A DNA stretch of 64,000 bases from an uncultured Olsenella sp. (GCA_934660915.1 CAKUIF010000009.1:1-64000), one strand, 5' to 3'; counted from the first letter of the stretch, positions 26,821 through 36,327 are shown. The notes: generated from the letters alone by a model not told the origin. Numbers and translations: made by a program.

Positions 26821-27569
26821 TATTCGAGACCATCTCCGTTTTCCCCGGCGTCTTCGATTCCTATCTCTCCGCCTCGATCATGGGCCGCGCCGCGAACGCC
26901 GGAATCGCCGAGTTCGAGCATCACGATCTGCGCGACTGGACGCATGACCGTCACCGAACGGTGGACGACGCCCCCTTCGGCGGCGGCCAGGGCATGCTGA
27001 TGAAGCCGGCCCCCATCTTCGAGGCCGTCGAGGCGGTCCGTGCCGCGCGTCCTGAGCCTGCCCACATCGTGTTCTTCTCTCCAGTAGGGGAGCCGTACAC
27101 GCAGCGCTGCGCGGAGAGGCTCTCCTCGCAGGAGCGCGTCATCTTCGTCTGCGGCCGTTATGAGGGCATGGACGAGAGGTGCTACTCCCTCGCGGACGAC
27201 GTGTTTTCGCTCGGAGACTACGTTCTTACGGGCGGCGAGCTGCCGGCGATGGTCGTCATCGACTCGGTTGTGCGCCTGCTTCCCGGCGCCTTGGGCGACG
27301 ACATGAGCGCCGTCGACGAGTCCTTCTCGCCAACCGGCCTGCTTGAGTACGCGCAGTACACGCGCCCTGCGAGCTTTGCTGGCATGGACGTGCCCGAGGT
27401 CCTTCTTTCCGGGGACCATGCCAAGGTCGATGCCTGGAGGCGCAAAAACGCCGTCGAGCGAACCGCGCTTTGGCGCCCGGACATGCTCGAGGCGGCTGAG
27501 CTCACCGACGAGGAGCGGGAGCTTGCGGCCCGCGTGGCTTGCGAGGGGGAGGTGCGCCTCGATGGGTGA
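26817..27569 (+). CDS. trmD: tRNA (guanine-N1)-methyltransferase TrmD
   Basis: A 250-residue enzyme making m1G37 in tRNAs reading CUN, CCN and CGG codons. It has the SPOUT-family trefoil-knot segments IIFVCGRYEGMDERC and SLGDYVLTGGELPAM, and an N-terminal FETISVFPGVFDSYL. TTG 26817 overlaps the rimM stop. Confidence 0.96.
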   Translation: MIFETISVFPGVFDSYLSASIMGRAANAGIAEFEHHDLRDWTHDRHRTVDDAPFGGGQGMLMKPAPIFEAVEAVRAARPEPAHIVFFSPVGEPYTQRCAERLSSQERVIFVCGRYEGMDERCYSLADDVFSLGDYVLTGGELPAMVVIDSVVRLLPGALGDDMSAVDESFSPTGLLEYAQYTRPASFAGMDVPEVLLSGDHAKVDAWRRKNAVERTALWRPDMLEAAELTDEERELAARVACEGEVRLDG

Positions 27570-28122
27570 TAAAGACAAGGGCCAAAGCCCGGCGCGGTCG
27601 CTTTTCGACGTGGTCGCCACTGTGGTCATCGCAGTGCTGGCGGCTTTTCTTCTGCGGACGTTCGTCATCGGCGTCTACGTCGTGCCGACCGGCTCCATGC
27701 TCGACACCATCCAGGAGGGCGACATGCTCGTCGGCGAGAAGGTCACCTTGAGGTGGGACGCGCCGTCGGTGGGCGACGTCGTTACCTTCGACAGCCCCCT
27801 CGAGTCCGGCACTGTTTTGATCAAGCGCGTCGTCGCCTGCGAGGGCCAGGTCATCGACCTGCGCGGTGGGGTGCTCTACGTCGACGGCGTGGCGCAGGAC
27901 GAGCCCTACACCGAAGGCAAGCCCACGGAGTCGCTCTCGAATCTCCAGGGTTCCGCGCAGATCCAGTACCCCTACACCGTTCCCGACGGCTGTGTGTTCT
28001 GCATGGGCGACAACCGCACCAACTCACTTGATTCGCGTTATTTCGGCCCTGTCTCGGTGGATGCCGTATCATCGAAGGGTCTGTTCATCTACTGGCCGCT
28101 CACCGACGTCGGACCGCTCTAG
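27562..28122 (+). CDS. lepB: Signal peptidase I
   Basis: A 186-residue membrane serine/lysine protease that removes Sec signal peptides. A transmembrane helix covers residues 16-37, the catalytic Ser45 lies in PTGSML, and Lys88 lies in LIKRVVA. The GDNRTNSLDSRYFGPV box is near residue 145. It overlaps trmD by 8 bases. Confidence 0.94.
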   Translation: MGDKDKGQSPARSLFDVVATVVIAVLAAFLLRTFVIGVYVVPTGSMLDTIQEGDMLVGEKVTLRWDAPSVGDVVTFDSPLESGTVLIKRVVACEGQVIDLRGGVLYVDGVAQDEPYTEGKPTESLSNLQGSAQIQYPYTVPDGCVFCMGDNRTNSLDSRYFGPVSVDAVSSKGLFIYWPLTDVGPL

Positions 28123-28157
28123 GCGCCGGGGGCACGGCAAGAAGAAGGAAGCATCTC

Positions 28158-29069
28158 ATGAACAAGTCCGCGCTTACGTTCCAGGACATGATCCTCGAGC
28201 TCGAGCGGTACTGGGCCGGCCACGGCTGCACCGTGATGCAGCCCTATGACTCCGAGGTCGGAGCCGGTACCTTCCACACCGCCACCACGCTGCGCAGCCT
28301 CGGCCCCAACGCCTGGCGCACCTGCTACCCGCAGCCCTGCCGCCGCCCCGCGGACGGCCGCTACGGCGAGAACCCCAACCGCATGCAGCACTACTATCAG
28401 TTCCAGGTCATCCTGAAGCCTTGCCCGGTCGACTCCCAGGACCTCTACCTGGGCTCGCTCAAGGCCATCGGCCTCGACCCCGCCGAGCACGACGTGCGTT
28501 TCGTCGAGGACGACTGGGAGAGCCCGACGCTCGGCGCCTGGGGCCTCGGCTGGGAGGTCTGGATGGACGGCATGGAGGTCACGCAGTACACGTACTTCCA
28601 GCAGGTCGGCGGCATCGAGGTCGACCCCGTTCCCGTGGAGATCACCTACGGCCTCGAGCGCATCGCGATGTACGCGCAGGGCGTCGACTCCGTCTACGAC
28701 CTGATTTGGTCCTACCTGCCCGACGGCACGCCCATGACCTACGGCGACGTCTTCCACGAGAACGAGGTCGAGTTCTCGACCTACAACTTCGAGGTCGCCG
28801 ACGTCGAGATGATGCGCCGCAAGTTCGATGAGTATGAGGCCGAGTGCCACTCCTGCCTCGACCGCAAGCTGCCGCTTCCCGCCTACGACTGCGTCATGAA
28901 GTGCAGCCACGCGTTCAACATCCTCGACGCTCGCGGGGCCATCTCGGCCACCGAGCGCGCCAACTACATCCTGCGCGTCCGCGCAGTCGCCAAGGCCTGC
29001 TGCGAGAGCTATCTCGCCGAGGTGGCTGGCAAGAAGGACACGTATTCCACGAAGGGCGAGGTGGCCTAA
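28158..29069 (+). CDS. glyQ: Glycyl-tRNA synthetase alpha subunit
   Basis: A 303-residue class II catalytic subunit of the alpha2-beta2 enzyme. It begins LTFQDMILELERYWAGHGC and contains QPCRRPADGRYGENPNRMQ, the motif 2 region, and VDPVPVEITYGLERIAM, motif 3. It precedes glyS with no gap, so the two are translationally coupled. Confidence 0.97.
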   Translation: MNKSALTFQDMILELERYWAGHGCTVMQPYDSEVGAGTFHTATTLRSLGPNAWRTCYPQPCRRPADGRYGENPNRMQHYYQFQVILKPCPVDSQDLYLGSLKAIGLDPAEHDVRFVEDDWESPTLGAWGLGWEVWMDGMEVTQYTYFQQVGGIEVDPVPVEITYGLERIAMYAQGVDSVYDLIWSYLPDGTPMTYGDVFHENEVEFSTYNFEVADVEMMRRKFDEYEAECHSCLDRKLPLPAYDCVMKCSHAFNILDARGAISATERANYILRVRAVAKACCESYLAEVAGKKDTYSTKGEVA

Positions 29070-31166
29070 ATGGCAGACACCAAGGATTTCCTGCTCGAGA
29101 TCGGCACCGAGGAGATGCCTTCGGCTCCGCTCATCAATGCTTCCAAGCAGCTTCCCAAGCTCGTCGTGAAGATGCTCGACGAGGCCGGGCTTGCCCACGG
29201 CGAAGTCCGCGTCGTGTCCTCGCCTCGCCGCCTTGCCGCGATCGTCGCAGACGTCGCTTGCGCGACCGAGGCCATCCATGACGTCAAGCGCGGCCCCAAG
29301 GCCCAGATAGCCTTCGACGCCGACGGCAACCCCACCAAGGCAGCCGAGGGCTTCGCCCGCAAGTGCGGCGTCGACGCGTCCGCGCTCACCCGCAACGTCG
29401 CCGAGGACGGCAACGAGTACGTCTTCGCCGAGAAGAACGTTCCTTCCGAGCCCGCTATGCCCATTCTCTCGGCCCTCGGCCACGACGTCATCGCGGCCAT
29501 CGAGTGGCCCAACTACCGCTCTCAGCGCTGGGGCTCCGAGCACGAGACGTTCGTGCGTCCCGTTCGCTGGATCTGCGCGCTTCTTGGCGAGGAGGTCGTT
29601 CCGGTCTCCTACGCCGACGTGAAGAGCGGCAACACCACCCGCGGCCACCGCGTCCTGGCTCCCGGCGAGCATGTTGTCGCCGACCCGTCCTGCTACGAGC
29701 GCGTGCTCGAGGACTCCTTCGTGCTTTCCTCCGACCGCCGCGAGGCGGCTATCCGTGAGGGCATTGCCGCCATCGAGGCCGAGCGGCCCGGCAGCCGCGT
29801 GGACACTCCTGCCCGCATCTTCGACGAGGTGGTCAACCTTTGCGAGTGGCCGACCGTGCTCGTCGGCAAGTTCGACGAGGAGTTCCTCCGCGTCCCCCAG
29901 GAGATCATCTGCGAGTCCATGCTCTCCAACCAGCGCTATTTCCCGATCTTCGATGCCGAAGGCAAGCTCACCCGCGAGTTCGTGATCGTGTCCAACGCCG
30001 ACCCGAAGGTCTCCGACACCGTCGTCGCCGGCAACGAGCGCGTCGTGCGCCCGCGCCTTGACGACGCCAAGTTCTTCTTCGACGAGGACCTGAAGCGCCC
30101 GATGGAGGAGTTCGTCCAGCGCCTTGGGATCGTCACGTTCCAGGAGAAGCTCGGCACCACGCTCCAGAAGGTCCAGCGTATGGAGAAGCTCGCCGCCGCC
30201 GTGGCCCTCGGGGCGGGCGAGGACGAGCAGGGCGTAGAGCTCGCCGTCCGCGCCGCGCACCTTGCCAAGGCCGACCTCGTATCGCAGGCCGTCGTCGAGT
30301 TCACCAACCAGCAGGGCGTCATGGGTGGCTACTACGCCGAGGCCGCGGGCGAGGCGCCCGCGGTCTGCGCCGCGATCCGCGAGCACTATCGCCCGCGCTT
30401 CGCCGGAGACGAGCTTCCCTCCGGTGTCTGTGGCAAGTGCGTCGCCGTTGCCGACAAGCTCGACACCTGCTGCGGCATCTTCGCCATCGATGAGCCTCCG
30501 ACCGGCTCCTCCGATCCCTACGCCGTCCGCCGCGCCGCGATCGGCATCATCGCCATGCTGCGCACGCTTCCGTCCGTGAGCCTGAAGGGCCTCATCTCCG
30601 AGTCCCTCGCCGCTTATGCCGAGCAGGGTCTCGAGTTCGATCTCGAGGCCGTGGCCCAGAAAGTCGAGCAGTTCTTCGCGGGTCGCCTCAAGTCGATCGC
30701 CAAGGACGAGGGCGTCCGTCTGGATTCCATCGAGGCGGTTTCCGCCGTCGGCGTCATTGACCCCGCCGAGTTCATCGCCCGGGCCCGCGCGCTCGATTCC
30801 GCCCGCGCCGAGCAGCCCGAGCTCTTCGAGGCCCTGGCCGGTGCGTTCACGCGTGCCCACAACCTCGCCGACGCCTCGCTGGGGTGCGATGTCGACACCT
30901 CGATCCTCGGCGATTCCGAGCTCGCCCTTCTTTCCGCTTGTGAAGAAGGGGAGGAGAAGGTGGCCTCCGCGCTCGCTCAGAAGGATTTCGACGCCGCTTG
31001 CAGCGCTCTTGCGGCACTCAAAGAGCCCATCGACCGATTCTTCGACGATGTGCTGGTCATGGACGAGCATGATGATGTAAGGGAGAACCGACTCCGCCTT
31101 CTCAACCGCTTCGCGAGCGTTTTCGCCGGCGTTGCTGACGTGAGCGCGCTCTCCCGCAAGAAGTAA
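29070..31166 (+). CDS. glyS: Glycyl-tRNA synthetase beta subunit
   Basis: A 698-residue subunit that binds tRNA-Gly. It starts FLLEIGTEEMPSA and contains RRLAAIVADV, FVRPVRWICALLG, and a C-terminal HD-like and anticodon-binding region. Length is standard. Its promoter seems to be upstream of rpsP or lepB. Confidence 0.96.
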   Translation: MADTKDFLLEIGTEEMPSAPLINASKQLPKLVVKMLDEAGLAHGEVRVVSSPRRLAAIVADVACATEAIHDVKRGPKAQIAFDADGNPTKAAEGFARKCGVDASALTRNVAEDGNEYVFAEKNVPSEPAMPILSALGHDVIAAIEWPNYRSQRWGSEHETFVRPVRWICALLGEEVVPVSYADVKSGNTTRGHRVLAPGEHVVADPSCYERVLEDSFVLSSDRREAAIREGIAAIEAERPGSRVDTPARIFDEVVNLCEWPTVLVGKFDEEFLRVPQEIICESMLSNQRYFPIFDAEGKLTREFVIVSNADPKVSDTVVAGNERVVRPRLDDAKFFFDEDLKRPMEEFVQRLGIVTFQEKLGTTLQKVQRMEKLAAAVALGAGEDEQGVELAVRAAHLAKADLVSQAVVEFTNQQGVMGGYYAEAAGEAPAVCAAIREHYRPRFAGDELPSGVCGKCVAVADKLDTCCGIFAIDEPPTGSSDPYAVRRAAIGIIAMLRTLPSVSLKGLISESLAAYAEQGLEFDLEAVAQKVEQFFAGRLKSIAKDEGVRLDSIEAVSAVGVIDPAEFIARARALDSARAEQPELFEALAGAFTRAHNLADASLGCDVDTSILGDSELALLSACEEGEEKVASALAQKDFDAACSALAALKEPIDRFFDDVLVMDEHDDVRENRLRLLNRFASVFAGVADVSALSRKK

Positions 31167-31247
31167 TATTGATTTGTCCGTTCTACGGCCTCGAGGTCTT
31201 GGGGTCTGTCCCGTCGGAATGCGGGACTCATTTATGGGGGTAACACG

Positions 31248-31634
31248 ATGACTAAGCTCGACATCGACGACGACCTGTTCAACCACCAGGTCCCGAAGAT
31301 CTATGTCCTGTCTGACTCGCGCGGCGAGACCGCAAATACGGTTGTCCTCGCCGCCGCTGCTCAGTTTGGCAAGGAGTCTGTGGAAATCGAGCGCCTATCC
31401 AATGTCGCCGATGTCCAGACTGTTCGCGATTACTTCGACAAGAACTTCGACCCGGAGCGCCCGACCGCGGTGTTCCACACGTTCGCCGACGGTGTCCTGC
31501 GTCGCGAGATCCGCCGAGAGCTCGACCGCAGGGGCATCCCCTCGATCGATTTGCTCGGGCCTGCCGTGACGGTCCTCTCCACGCTCACCGGAGAGGAGCC
31601 GACCCACGCGGTCGGAGCCACCTTCGGCAAGTAG
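31248..31634 (+). CDS. Short PDRP-like protein lacking the catalytic domain
   Basis: A 128-residue protein whose first 115 residues align with the N-terminal half of the pyruvate phosphate dikinase regulatory protein (DUF299): IYVLSDSRGETANTVV, TAVFHTFADGVLRREI, and PSIDLLGPAVTVLSTLTG. The family is normally about 270 residues and carries a P-loop (GVSRTGKT-like) after residue 140; here the gene stops at 31634 and a terminator begins 9 bases later, so the missing half is absent, not out of frame. A hairpin at 31208-31227 precedes the start. The next gene is ppdK, the target of full PDRP. It may be a regulatory or decayed form; activity is not predicted. Confidence 0.75.
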   Translation: MTKLDIDDDLFNHQVPKIYVLSDSRGETANTVVLAAAAQFGKESVEIERLSNVADVQTVRDYFDKNFDPERPTAVFHTFADGVLRREIRRELDRRGIPSIDLLGPAVTVLSTLTGEEPTHAVGATFGK

Positions 31635-31943
31635 GAACCACGAAGCCCCTCCCCGTGCTGCGCGGGAAGGGGCTTTTTCGTAGGCAGGAATTGACGAAAA
31701 CCAAAAATCGTTCCCATCGTAACTCACATCGACGGTTTCCGCTCCTGGGGGTCCACAATTTCTCCCTTACTTGCCGCTCACCCGCAACACACTACCGAAT
31801 ATCAAATAAAGCGCAGCGTAGGCGCGGTGCGTTGTTAGTATGACGGAGTCACGCGGGGTTGCAAGGGCCCTGCAGGACATATGCAGTAAGTGCGCCCGGG
31901 CGCCGTGCCCGGACGTCAAGCTATCAAGAAGCAAGGGGTTAGC
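31635..31943. other. Intergenic region before ppdK
   Basis: 309 bases with the terminator at 31643-31678 and, toward ppdK, an AT-rich stretch (31790-31840) followed by a hairpin-rich region around 31895-31925. No open frame with a ribosome-binding site is convincing. A promoter for ppdK is expected in the AT-rich stretch, but I see no clear -35/-10 pair. Confidence 0.5.
31643..31678 (+). terminator. Terminator after the PDRP-like gene
   Basis: AAGCCCCT pairs with AGGGGCTT around a CCCG-rich inner hairpin, followed by TTTTT. It closes the glyQS/PDRP-like transcript and isolates ppdK. Confidence 0.8.
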
Positions 31944-34700
31944 ATGGCTGAAAAGCACGTGTACCGTTTTGGCGCCGGCATCGACGGCGTCAACGCTACT
32001 GAGCCCGCCGGCGAGACCGTCGAGCAGGCCAAGTGGATCGTCGGCGGCAAGGGCGCGAACCTCGCCGAGATGGCCAAGATCGGCCTTCCCGTCCCTCCGG
32101 GATTCTCCATCACCTGCCAGACCTGCGTTAAGTACGCCAACTCCGGCAACCAGTGGGAGGACGGCGTCCTCGACGAGATCGACGCCGCCCGCGAGAACCT
32201 CGAGCAGCGCATGGGCAAGAAGCTCGGCGACGCCGAGGACCCGCTGCTCGTCTCCGTCCGTTCCGGCGCCCCGTTCTCCATGCCCGGCATGATGGACACT
32301 GTTCTGAACCTCGGCCTTAACGACGTTTCCGTCCAGGGCCTCATCGCCCAGACCGGCAACGAGCGCTTCGCCTACGACTCCTACCGCCGCTTCGTCCAGA
32401 TGTTCTCCAACGTCGTCATGGGCATCGACGGCGACCTGTTCGAGGACGCCATCAACGAGAAGAAGGCCGAGAAGGGCGTTAAGCTCGACACCGAGCTCGA
32501 CGCCAACGACCTCAAGGACCTCGTCGAGACCTTCAAGAACATCTTCGCGGTCAACGTCGACTCCCAGGCCCACCCCGAGGTCGCCCCGGACGGCCGCGCC
32601 GCCTTCCCGCAGGACCCACAGCTGCAGCTCCGCCTAGCCATCGAGGCCGTCTTCGGCTCCTGGATGAACGAGCGCGCCATCATCTACCGTAAGCAGAACA
32701 AGATCTCCGACGATCTCGGCACCGCCGTCAACGTCCAGGTCATGGTCTTCGGCAACAAGGGCGAGACCTCTGCCACCGGCGTCGCCTTCACGCGAAACCC
32801 CGCCGACGGCACCAAGGAGTTCTACGGCGACTTCCTGGTCAACGCCCAGGGCGAGGACGTCGTGGCCGGCATCCGCAACACGGAGCCGATCGCCGACCTC
32901 AAGAAGCTCCCGGGCCTCGAGGAGGCCGGCCAGCAGCTCGACGAGATCTTCGTCAAGCTCGAGGAGCACTACCACGACATGATGGACATCGAGTTCACCA
33001 TCGAGCAGGGCAAGCTCTGGATGCTGCAGACCCGCGTCGGCAAGCGCACCGCCATGGCCGCGCTCGCCATCGCTATGCAGTTCGAGGCTGAGGGCGCCAT
33101 CTCCAAGGAGCAGGCAGTCATGCGCGTCGCTCCTGAGCAGCTCGACCAGCTCCTTCACCCGCAGTTCGACCCGAAGGCGGACTTCAAGGTCCTCACCAAG
33201 GGTATGAACGCCTCCCCGGGCGCCGCCGTGGGCCAGGTCGTCTTCTCCGCCGACGCCGCCGTTCACTGCGCCAACAAGGACCAGCCCTGCATCCTTGTCC
33301 GTTGGGAGACCACCCCGGACGACCTCAAGGGCATGGTCGCCGCCGAGGGCATTCTCACCTCGCACGGCGGCAAGACGAGCCACGCCGCCGTCATCGCCCG
33401 CGGCATGGGCGCCCCCTGCGTCTGCGGCGCCGAGGCCCTGAAGATCGACGCCAAGGCCAAGGAGGTCGTCGTCTCCGGCACCGACGTGGTGCTCCACGAG
33501 GGCGACATCATCTCCATCAACGGCACCACTGGCGACGTCATCTTGGGCGCTGTGCCCCTGGTACGCCCCGAGCTCACCGGCGACCTCGAGACCATCCTCG
33601 AGTGGGCCGACGCCATCCGCTCCGACGCTTCCCGCGGCCGCAACATCGGTGTCCGCGCCAATGCCGATAACCCCGAGGACGCTAAGCTCTCCCGCGACTT
33701 CGGCGCCGAGGGAATCGGCCTCGACCGTACCGAGCACATGTTCCTGGGCGACCGCAAGGAGATCATCCAGTCCTTCATCCTCGCCGAGCGCACCGGTGCC
33801 AAGCAACAGGCCCTGGGCCAGCTCCTCAAGGTCCAGACCGACGACTTCCTCGGCATGTTCGAGGCGATGGACGGCAAGACCGTCATCGTCCGCCTGCTCG
33901 ATCCGCCTCTGCACGAGTTCCTCGACAACCCTCGTGACGCTGCCGTTGAGCTGGCTCACGCCGAGGCCCGCGGTGAGTCCGACATTCAGCTGAAGGCCCG
34001 TCGCGACATGCTTTCGCGCCTCGACTCCTTCCAGGAGGCCAACCCCATGCTCGGCCTGCGCGGCTGCCGACTCGGCATCGTGTACCCCGAGCTTACCGAG
34101 ATGCAGGTTCGCGCCATCGCCGGCGCTGCCGCCCACCTCAAGAAGCGCGGCCTCGACCCCAGGCCCGAGATCATGGTCCCGCTGGTCTCCACGGTCGAGG
34201 AGCTCAAGACCGTGCGTGAGCAGATCGAGAAGGTCATCGAGTCCGTCTCCGAGCAGACCGGCGTCGACCTCTCCATCCCCATCGGCTGCATGATCGAGAT
34301 TCCGCGCGCCGCGGTCACCGCCGACGAGATCGGCCAGTACGCCGACTTCTTCTCCTTCGGCACCAACGACCTGACTCAGATGGGCTTCGGCTTCTCTCGC
34401 GACGACGTCGAGAGCGCCTTCATCCCGCAGTACCTCTCCAAGAAGATCCTCAAGTCCAACCCGTTCGAGACGCTCGACCCCGGCATCGCCAAGCTCGTCA
34501 AGCTCGGCGTCGAGGGCGGACACGAGGCCAACGACAAGATCGTCTGCGGCGTCTGCGGCGAGACCGGCGGCGATCCGGATTCCATCCAGATGTACTACGA
34601 CCTCGGCCTTGACTACGTCTCCTGCTCGCCGTTCCGCGTGCCCATCGCGCGCCTCGCGGCGGCCCAGGCGAAGATCAAGTCCAACGGCGGCGCTCGTTAG
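31944..34700 (+). CDS. ppdK: Pyruvate phosphate dikinase
   Basis: A 918-residue enzyme interconverting pyruvate, ATP and phosphate with PEP, AMP and pyrophosphate. The ATP-grasp region begins VGGKGANLAEMAKIGLPVPP. The phosphohistidine motif HGGKTSHAAVIARGMG contains Thr478 and His480, the residues corresponding to the regulatory threonine and catalytic histidine. The C-terminal PEP-utilising barrel has FFSFGTNDLTQM and CGVCGETGGDP near the end. GCAAGGGG precedes ATG 31944. It lets the organism run glycolysis with pyrophosphate, common in anaerobic Coriobacteriia. Confidence 0.97.
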   Translation: MAEKHVYRFGAGIDGVNATEPAGETVEQAKWIVGGKGANLAEMAKIGLPVPPGFSITCQTCVKYANSGNQWEDGVLDEIDAARENLEQRMGKKLGDAEDPLLVSVRSGAPFSMPGMMDTVLNLGLNDVSVQGLIAQTGNERFAYDSYRRFVQMFSNVVMGIDGDLFEDAINEKKAEKGVKLDTELDANDLKDLVETFKNIFAVNVDSQAHPEVAPDGRAAFPQDPQLQLRLAIEAVFGSWMNERAIIYRKQNKISDDLGTAVNVQVMVFGNKGETSATGVAFTRNPADGTKEFYGDFLVNAQGEDVVAGIRNTEPIADLKKLPGLEEAGQQLDEIFVKLEEHYHDMMDIEFTIEQGKLWMLQTRVGKRTAMAALAIAMQFEAEGAISKEQAVMRVAPEQLDQLLHPQFDPKADFKVLTKGMNASPGAAVGQVVFSADAAVHCANKDQPCILVRWETTPDDLKGMVAAEGILTSHGGKTSHAAVIARGMGAPCVCGAEALKIDAKAKEVVVSGTDVVLHEGDIISINGTTGDVILGAVPLVRPELTGDLETILEWADAIRSDASRGRNIGVRANADNPEDAKLSRDFGAEGIGLDRTEHMFLGDRKEIIQSFILAERTGAKQQALGQLLKVQTDDFLGMFEAMDGKTVIVRLLDPPLHEFLDNPRDAAVELAHAEARGESDIQLKARRDMLSRLDSFQEANPMLGLRGCRLGIVYPELTEMQVRAIAGAAAHLKKRGLDPRPEIMVPLVSTVEELKTVREQIEKVIESVSEQTGVDLSIPIGCMIEIPRAAVTADEIGQYADFFSFGTNDLTQMGFGFSRDDVESAFIPQYLSKKILKSNPFETLDPGIAKLVKLGVEGGHEANDKIVCGVCGETGGDPDSIQMYYDLGLDYVSCSPFRVPIARLAAAQAKIKSNGGAR

Positions 34701-34732
34701 ACCGAGTAAGTTGTCTTAACGCTGTTTTCCGA

Positions 34733-34768
34733 AGGGGAGGGGAGCCTCAGGGTTCCCCTCCCTTCTTT
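34733..34768 (+). terminator. Terminator after ppdK
   Basis: AAGGGGAGGGGAG and the complementary TTCCCCTCCCTT form a long stem around CCTCAGG, followed by a short T-rich stretch. Confidence 0.75.
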
Positions 34769-34811
34769 GTGCCAACATTGTCTATACCGAATTCGAGCGA
34801 ATAGGAGATTC

Positions 34812-35810
34812 ATGGGCAAAAAGAAGGGCTCAGGGGCCGGTACGTATCTGCTGCTTGCCCTCTCCGTTGTTTTTGTGGCTGCGTGCGGGGCGGTCTTCTG
34901 GCTTGCGTCGACGGGTCGGCTCTCTTCCCTTCTTTCCGGCCATGGCGATGAGGGCCCGGTCGAATCTCCCGCTTCCGAAGACCTTGCCGTGAAAACCTTC
35001 TCCGATTACTCGTGGGATGAGCTCTCTAAGATCGCGCGACGGATTTCAGCGGCACCCGATGACCAATCCGGCCTTGAGGTCGCGCGCCGGTTCGGCATCG
35101 TCGGCGATGACGGAGAAATCTCAGATTGCGTACGTGCCGTTCAGTTGTCCGACGGGCGGGTTGCCACGTGTCGCGTGGTCAGCGTTCGCGCCGACGACCT
35201 CGCGGACGGTTCTGGCAAGGCCGGCCTTACGTTCATGATCTCATCCTTGGCACAGAGGCCTATGAACGACGCCGCAACGAACGTCGGGGGCTGGGGCTCG
35301 AGCAGCCTGCGTTCTTGGCTCGAGGCCGAGGGCATGGCGCTTCTTCCTTCCGACCTTGCGGTGAGCATCAAACCGGTGTCCAAACTGACGAACAACTCCG
35401 GCGTGGTCACCGACGGATTCGACATCGTCTCGTCTACCACAGATAACCTGTGGCTTTTCTCGGCGTCGGAGGTCTTCGGCGGCCTCTCGTGGTTTGCCCA
35501 CGAGTTCGGAACCAAGCCGATACCGAACACGGTCTATACCGATTTCGCACCCTACGATCGGCTGATCTCCTCCGAGGGGCCTCAGTACGCCTATTTCTCG
35601 GACCACGGGGTTACCGACCTTTCCGGCTATGAGGTTTTGCCTGGGGCGCTCGGCCAGGTTGACGGCAACTGGTGGATGCGAACTCCGTATCCCGTCAGCT
35701 TCGTCGGCATCGACGAGTCTTGTTTTTATCAGGTCATGGCGAGCGGGTATCCCTCCACGGTCCTCTCCTCCGACCAGGAGAACGGCGTCGTCGCTGGTTT
35801 TTGCCTTTAG
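34812..35810 (+). CDS. Membrane-anchored DUF6273-like protein
   Basis: A 332-residue protein with a basic N terminus (MGKKKGSGAG), one transmembrane segment at about 12-34, and a large extracellular region. That region matches the DUF6273 pattern: SSSLRSWLEAEGMALLP, NLWLFSASEVFGGLSWF, and WWMRTPYP with a closing NGVVAGFCL. The fold is common in surface proteins of gut actinobacteria and firmicutes; the role is unknown. AGGAGA precedes ATG 34812. Confidence 0.8.
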   Translation: MGKKKGSGAGTYLLLALSVVFVAACGAVFWLASTGRLSSLLSGHGDEGPVESPASEDLAVKTFSDYSWDELSKIARRISAAPDDQSGLEVARRFGIVGDDGEISDCVRAVQLSDGRVATCRVVSVRADDLADGSGKAGLTFMISSLAQRPMNDAATNVGGWGSSSLRSWLEAEGMALLPSDLAVSIKPVSKLTNNSGVVTDGFDIVSSTTDNLWLFSASEVFGGLSWFAHEFGTKPIPNTVYTDFAPYDRLISSEGPQYAYFSDHGVTDLSGYEVLPGALGQVDGNWWMRTPYPVSFVGIDESCFYQVMASGYPSTVLSSDQENGVVAGFCL

Positions 35811-35822
35811 TTGTGAATTTTC

Positions 35823-35851
35823 TTGATGCAAAGACCAAGCTCGGCTATAGT
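35823..35851 (+). promoter_or_regulatory. Promoter of rplS
   Basis: TTGATG (35823-35828) and TATAGT (35846-35851) with a 17-base spacer, 69 bases before the rplS start. Confidence 0.7.
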
Positions 35852-35919
35852 TTCTCCTTGTGTGTAAGCCTATGTGTCGTTCGCAGGTCGCGTCGGCACC
35901 TCTAGAGACGAGGAAAACT

Positions 35920-36261
35920 ATGGACTACATCCGCGCTATCGAGCGTCAGCAGATCCGCGAGGACATCCCCGCGGTCAAGGTTGGCGACAACGTCAAGGTT
36001 CACTACCGCATTATCGAGGGCGACCGCCAGCGTGAGCAGGTCTTCCAGGGCGACGTCATCCGCATGAGCGGCGAGGGCGCTCGCGAGACCTTCACCGTCC
36101 GCAAGATCTCCTTCGGCTGCGGCGTTGAGCGTACCTTCCCGCTTCACAGCCCGAAGATTGCCAAGCTTGAGGTTGTCCGTCACGGTGCTGTCCGTCGCGC
36201 CAAGCTCTACTACCTCCGCGATCGCGTCGGCAAGGCCGCCCGTATCCCCGAGAAGCGCTAG
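35920..36261 (+). CDS. rplS: 50S ribosomal protein bL19
   Basis: A 113-residue protein with VKVHYRIIEGDRQREQVFQG and FTVRKISFGCGVERTFPLHSP, the bL19 signature. ATG 35920 follows GAGGAAA. In many bacteria rplS follows trmD directly; here it is 8 kb away behind its own promoter. Confidence 0.97.
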   Translation: MDYIRAIERQQIREDIPAVKVGDNVKVHYRIIEGDRQREQVFQGDVIRMSGEGARETFTVRKISFGCGVERTFPLHSPKIAKLEVVRHGAVRRAKLYYLRDRVGKAARIPEKR

Positions 36262-36282
36262 TTTCTGGTTTGAACCGTTTAT

Positions 36283-36310
36283 GGGGCCGCCCTTCGGGGC
36301 GGCCTTACTT
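36283..36310 (+). terminator. Terminator after rplS
   Basis: GGGCCGCCC and GGGGCGGCC pair around a TTC loop and are followed by TTACTT. It may act as an attenuator before rnhB, since the start codon lies only 18 bases downstream. Confidence 0.6.
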
Positions 36311-36327
36311 GTATCCGGAGTTCTCTC

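Noticed and set aside
28119..31286. A minus-strand open frame of over 1000 codons opposite glyQ-glyS
   Set aside because: Covers two well-supported glycyl-tRNA synthetase genes in the opposite direction; composition is typical of GC-rich antisense.
31635..31943. A hidden C-terminal half of PDRP in another frame after a frameshift
   Set aside because: The terminator begins 9 bases after the stop and no frame between there and ppdK encodes a P-loop or DUF299-like C terminus.
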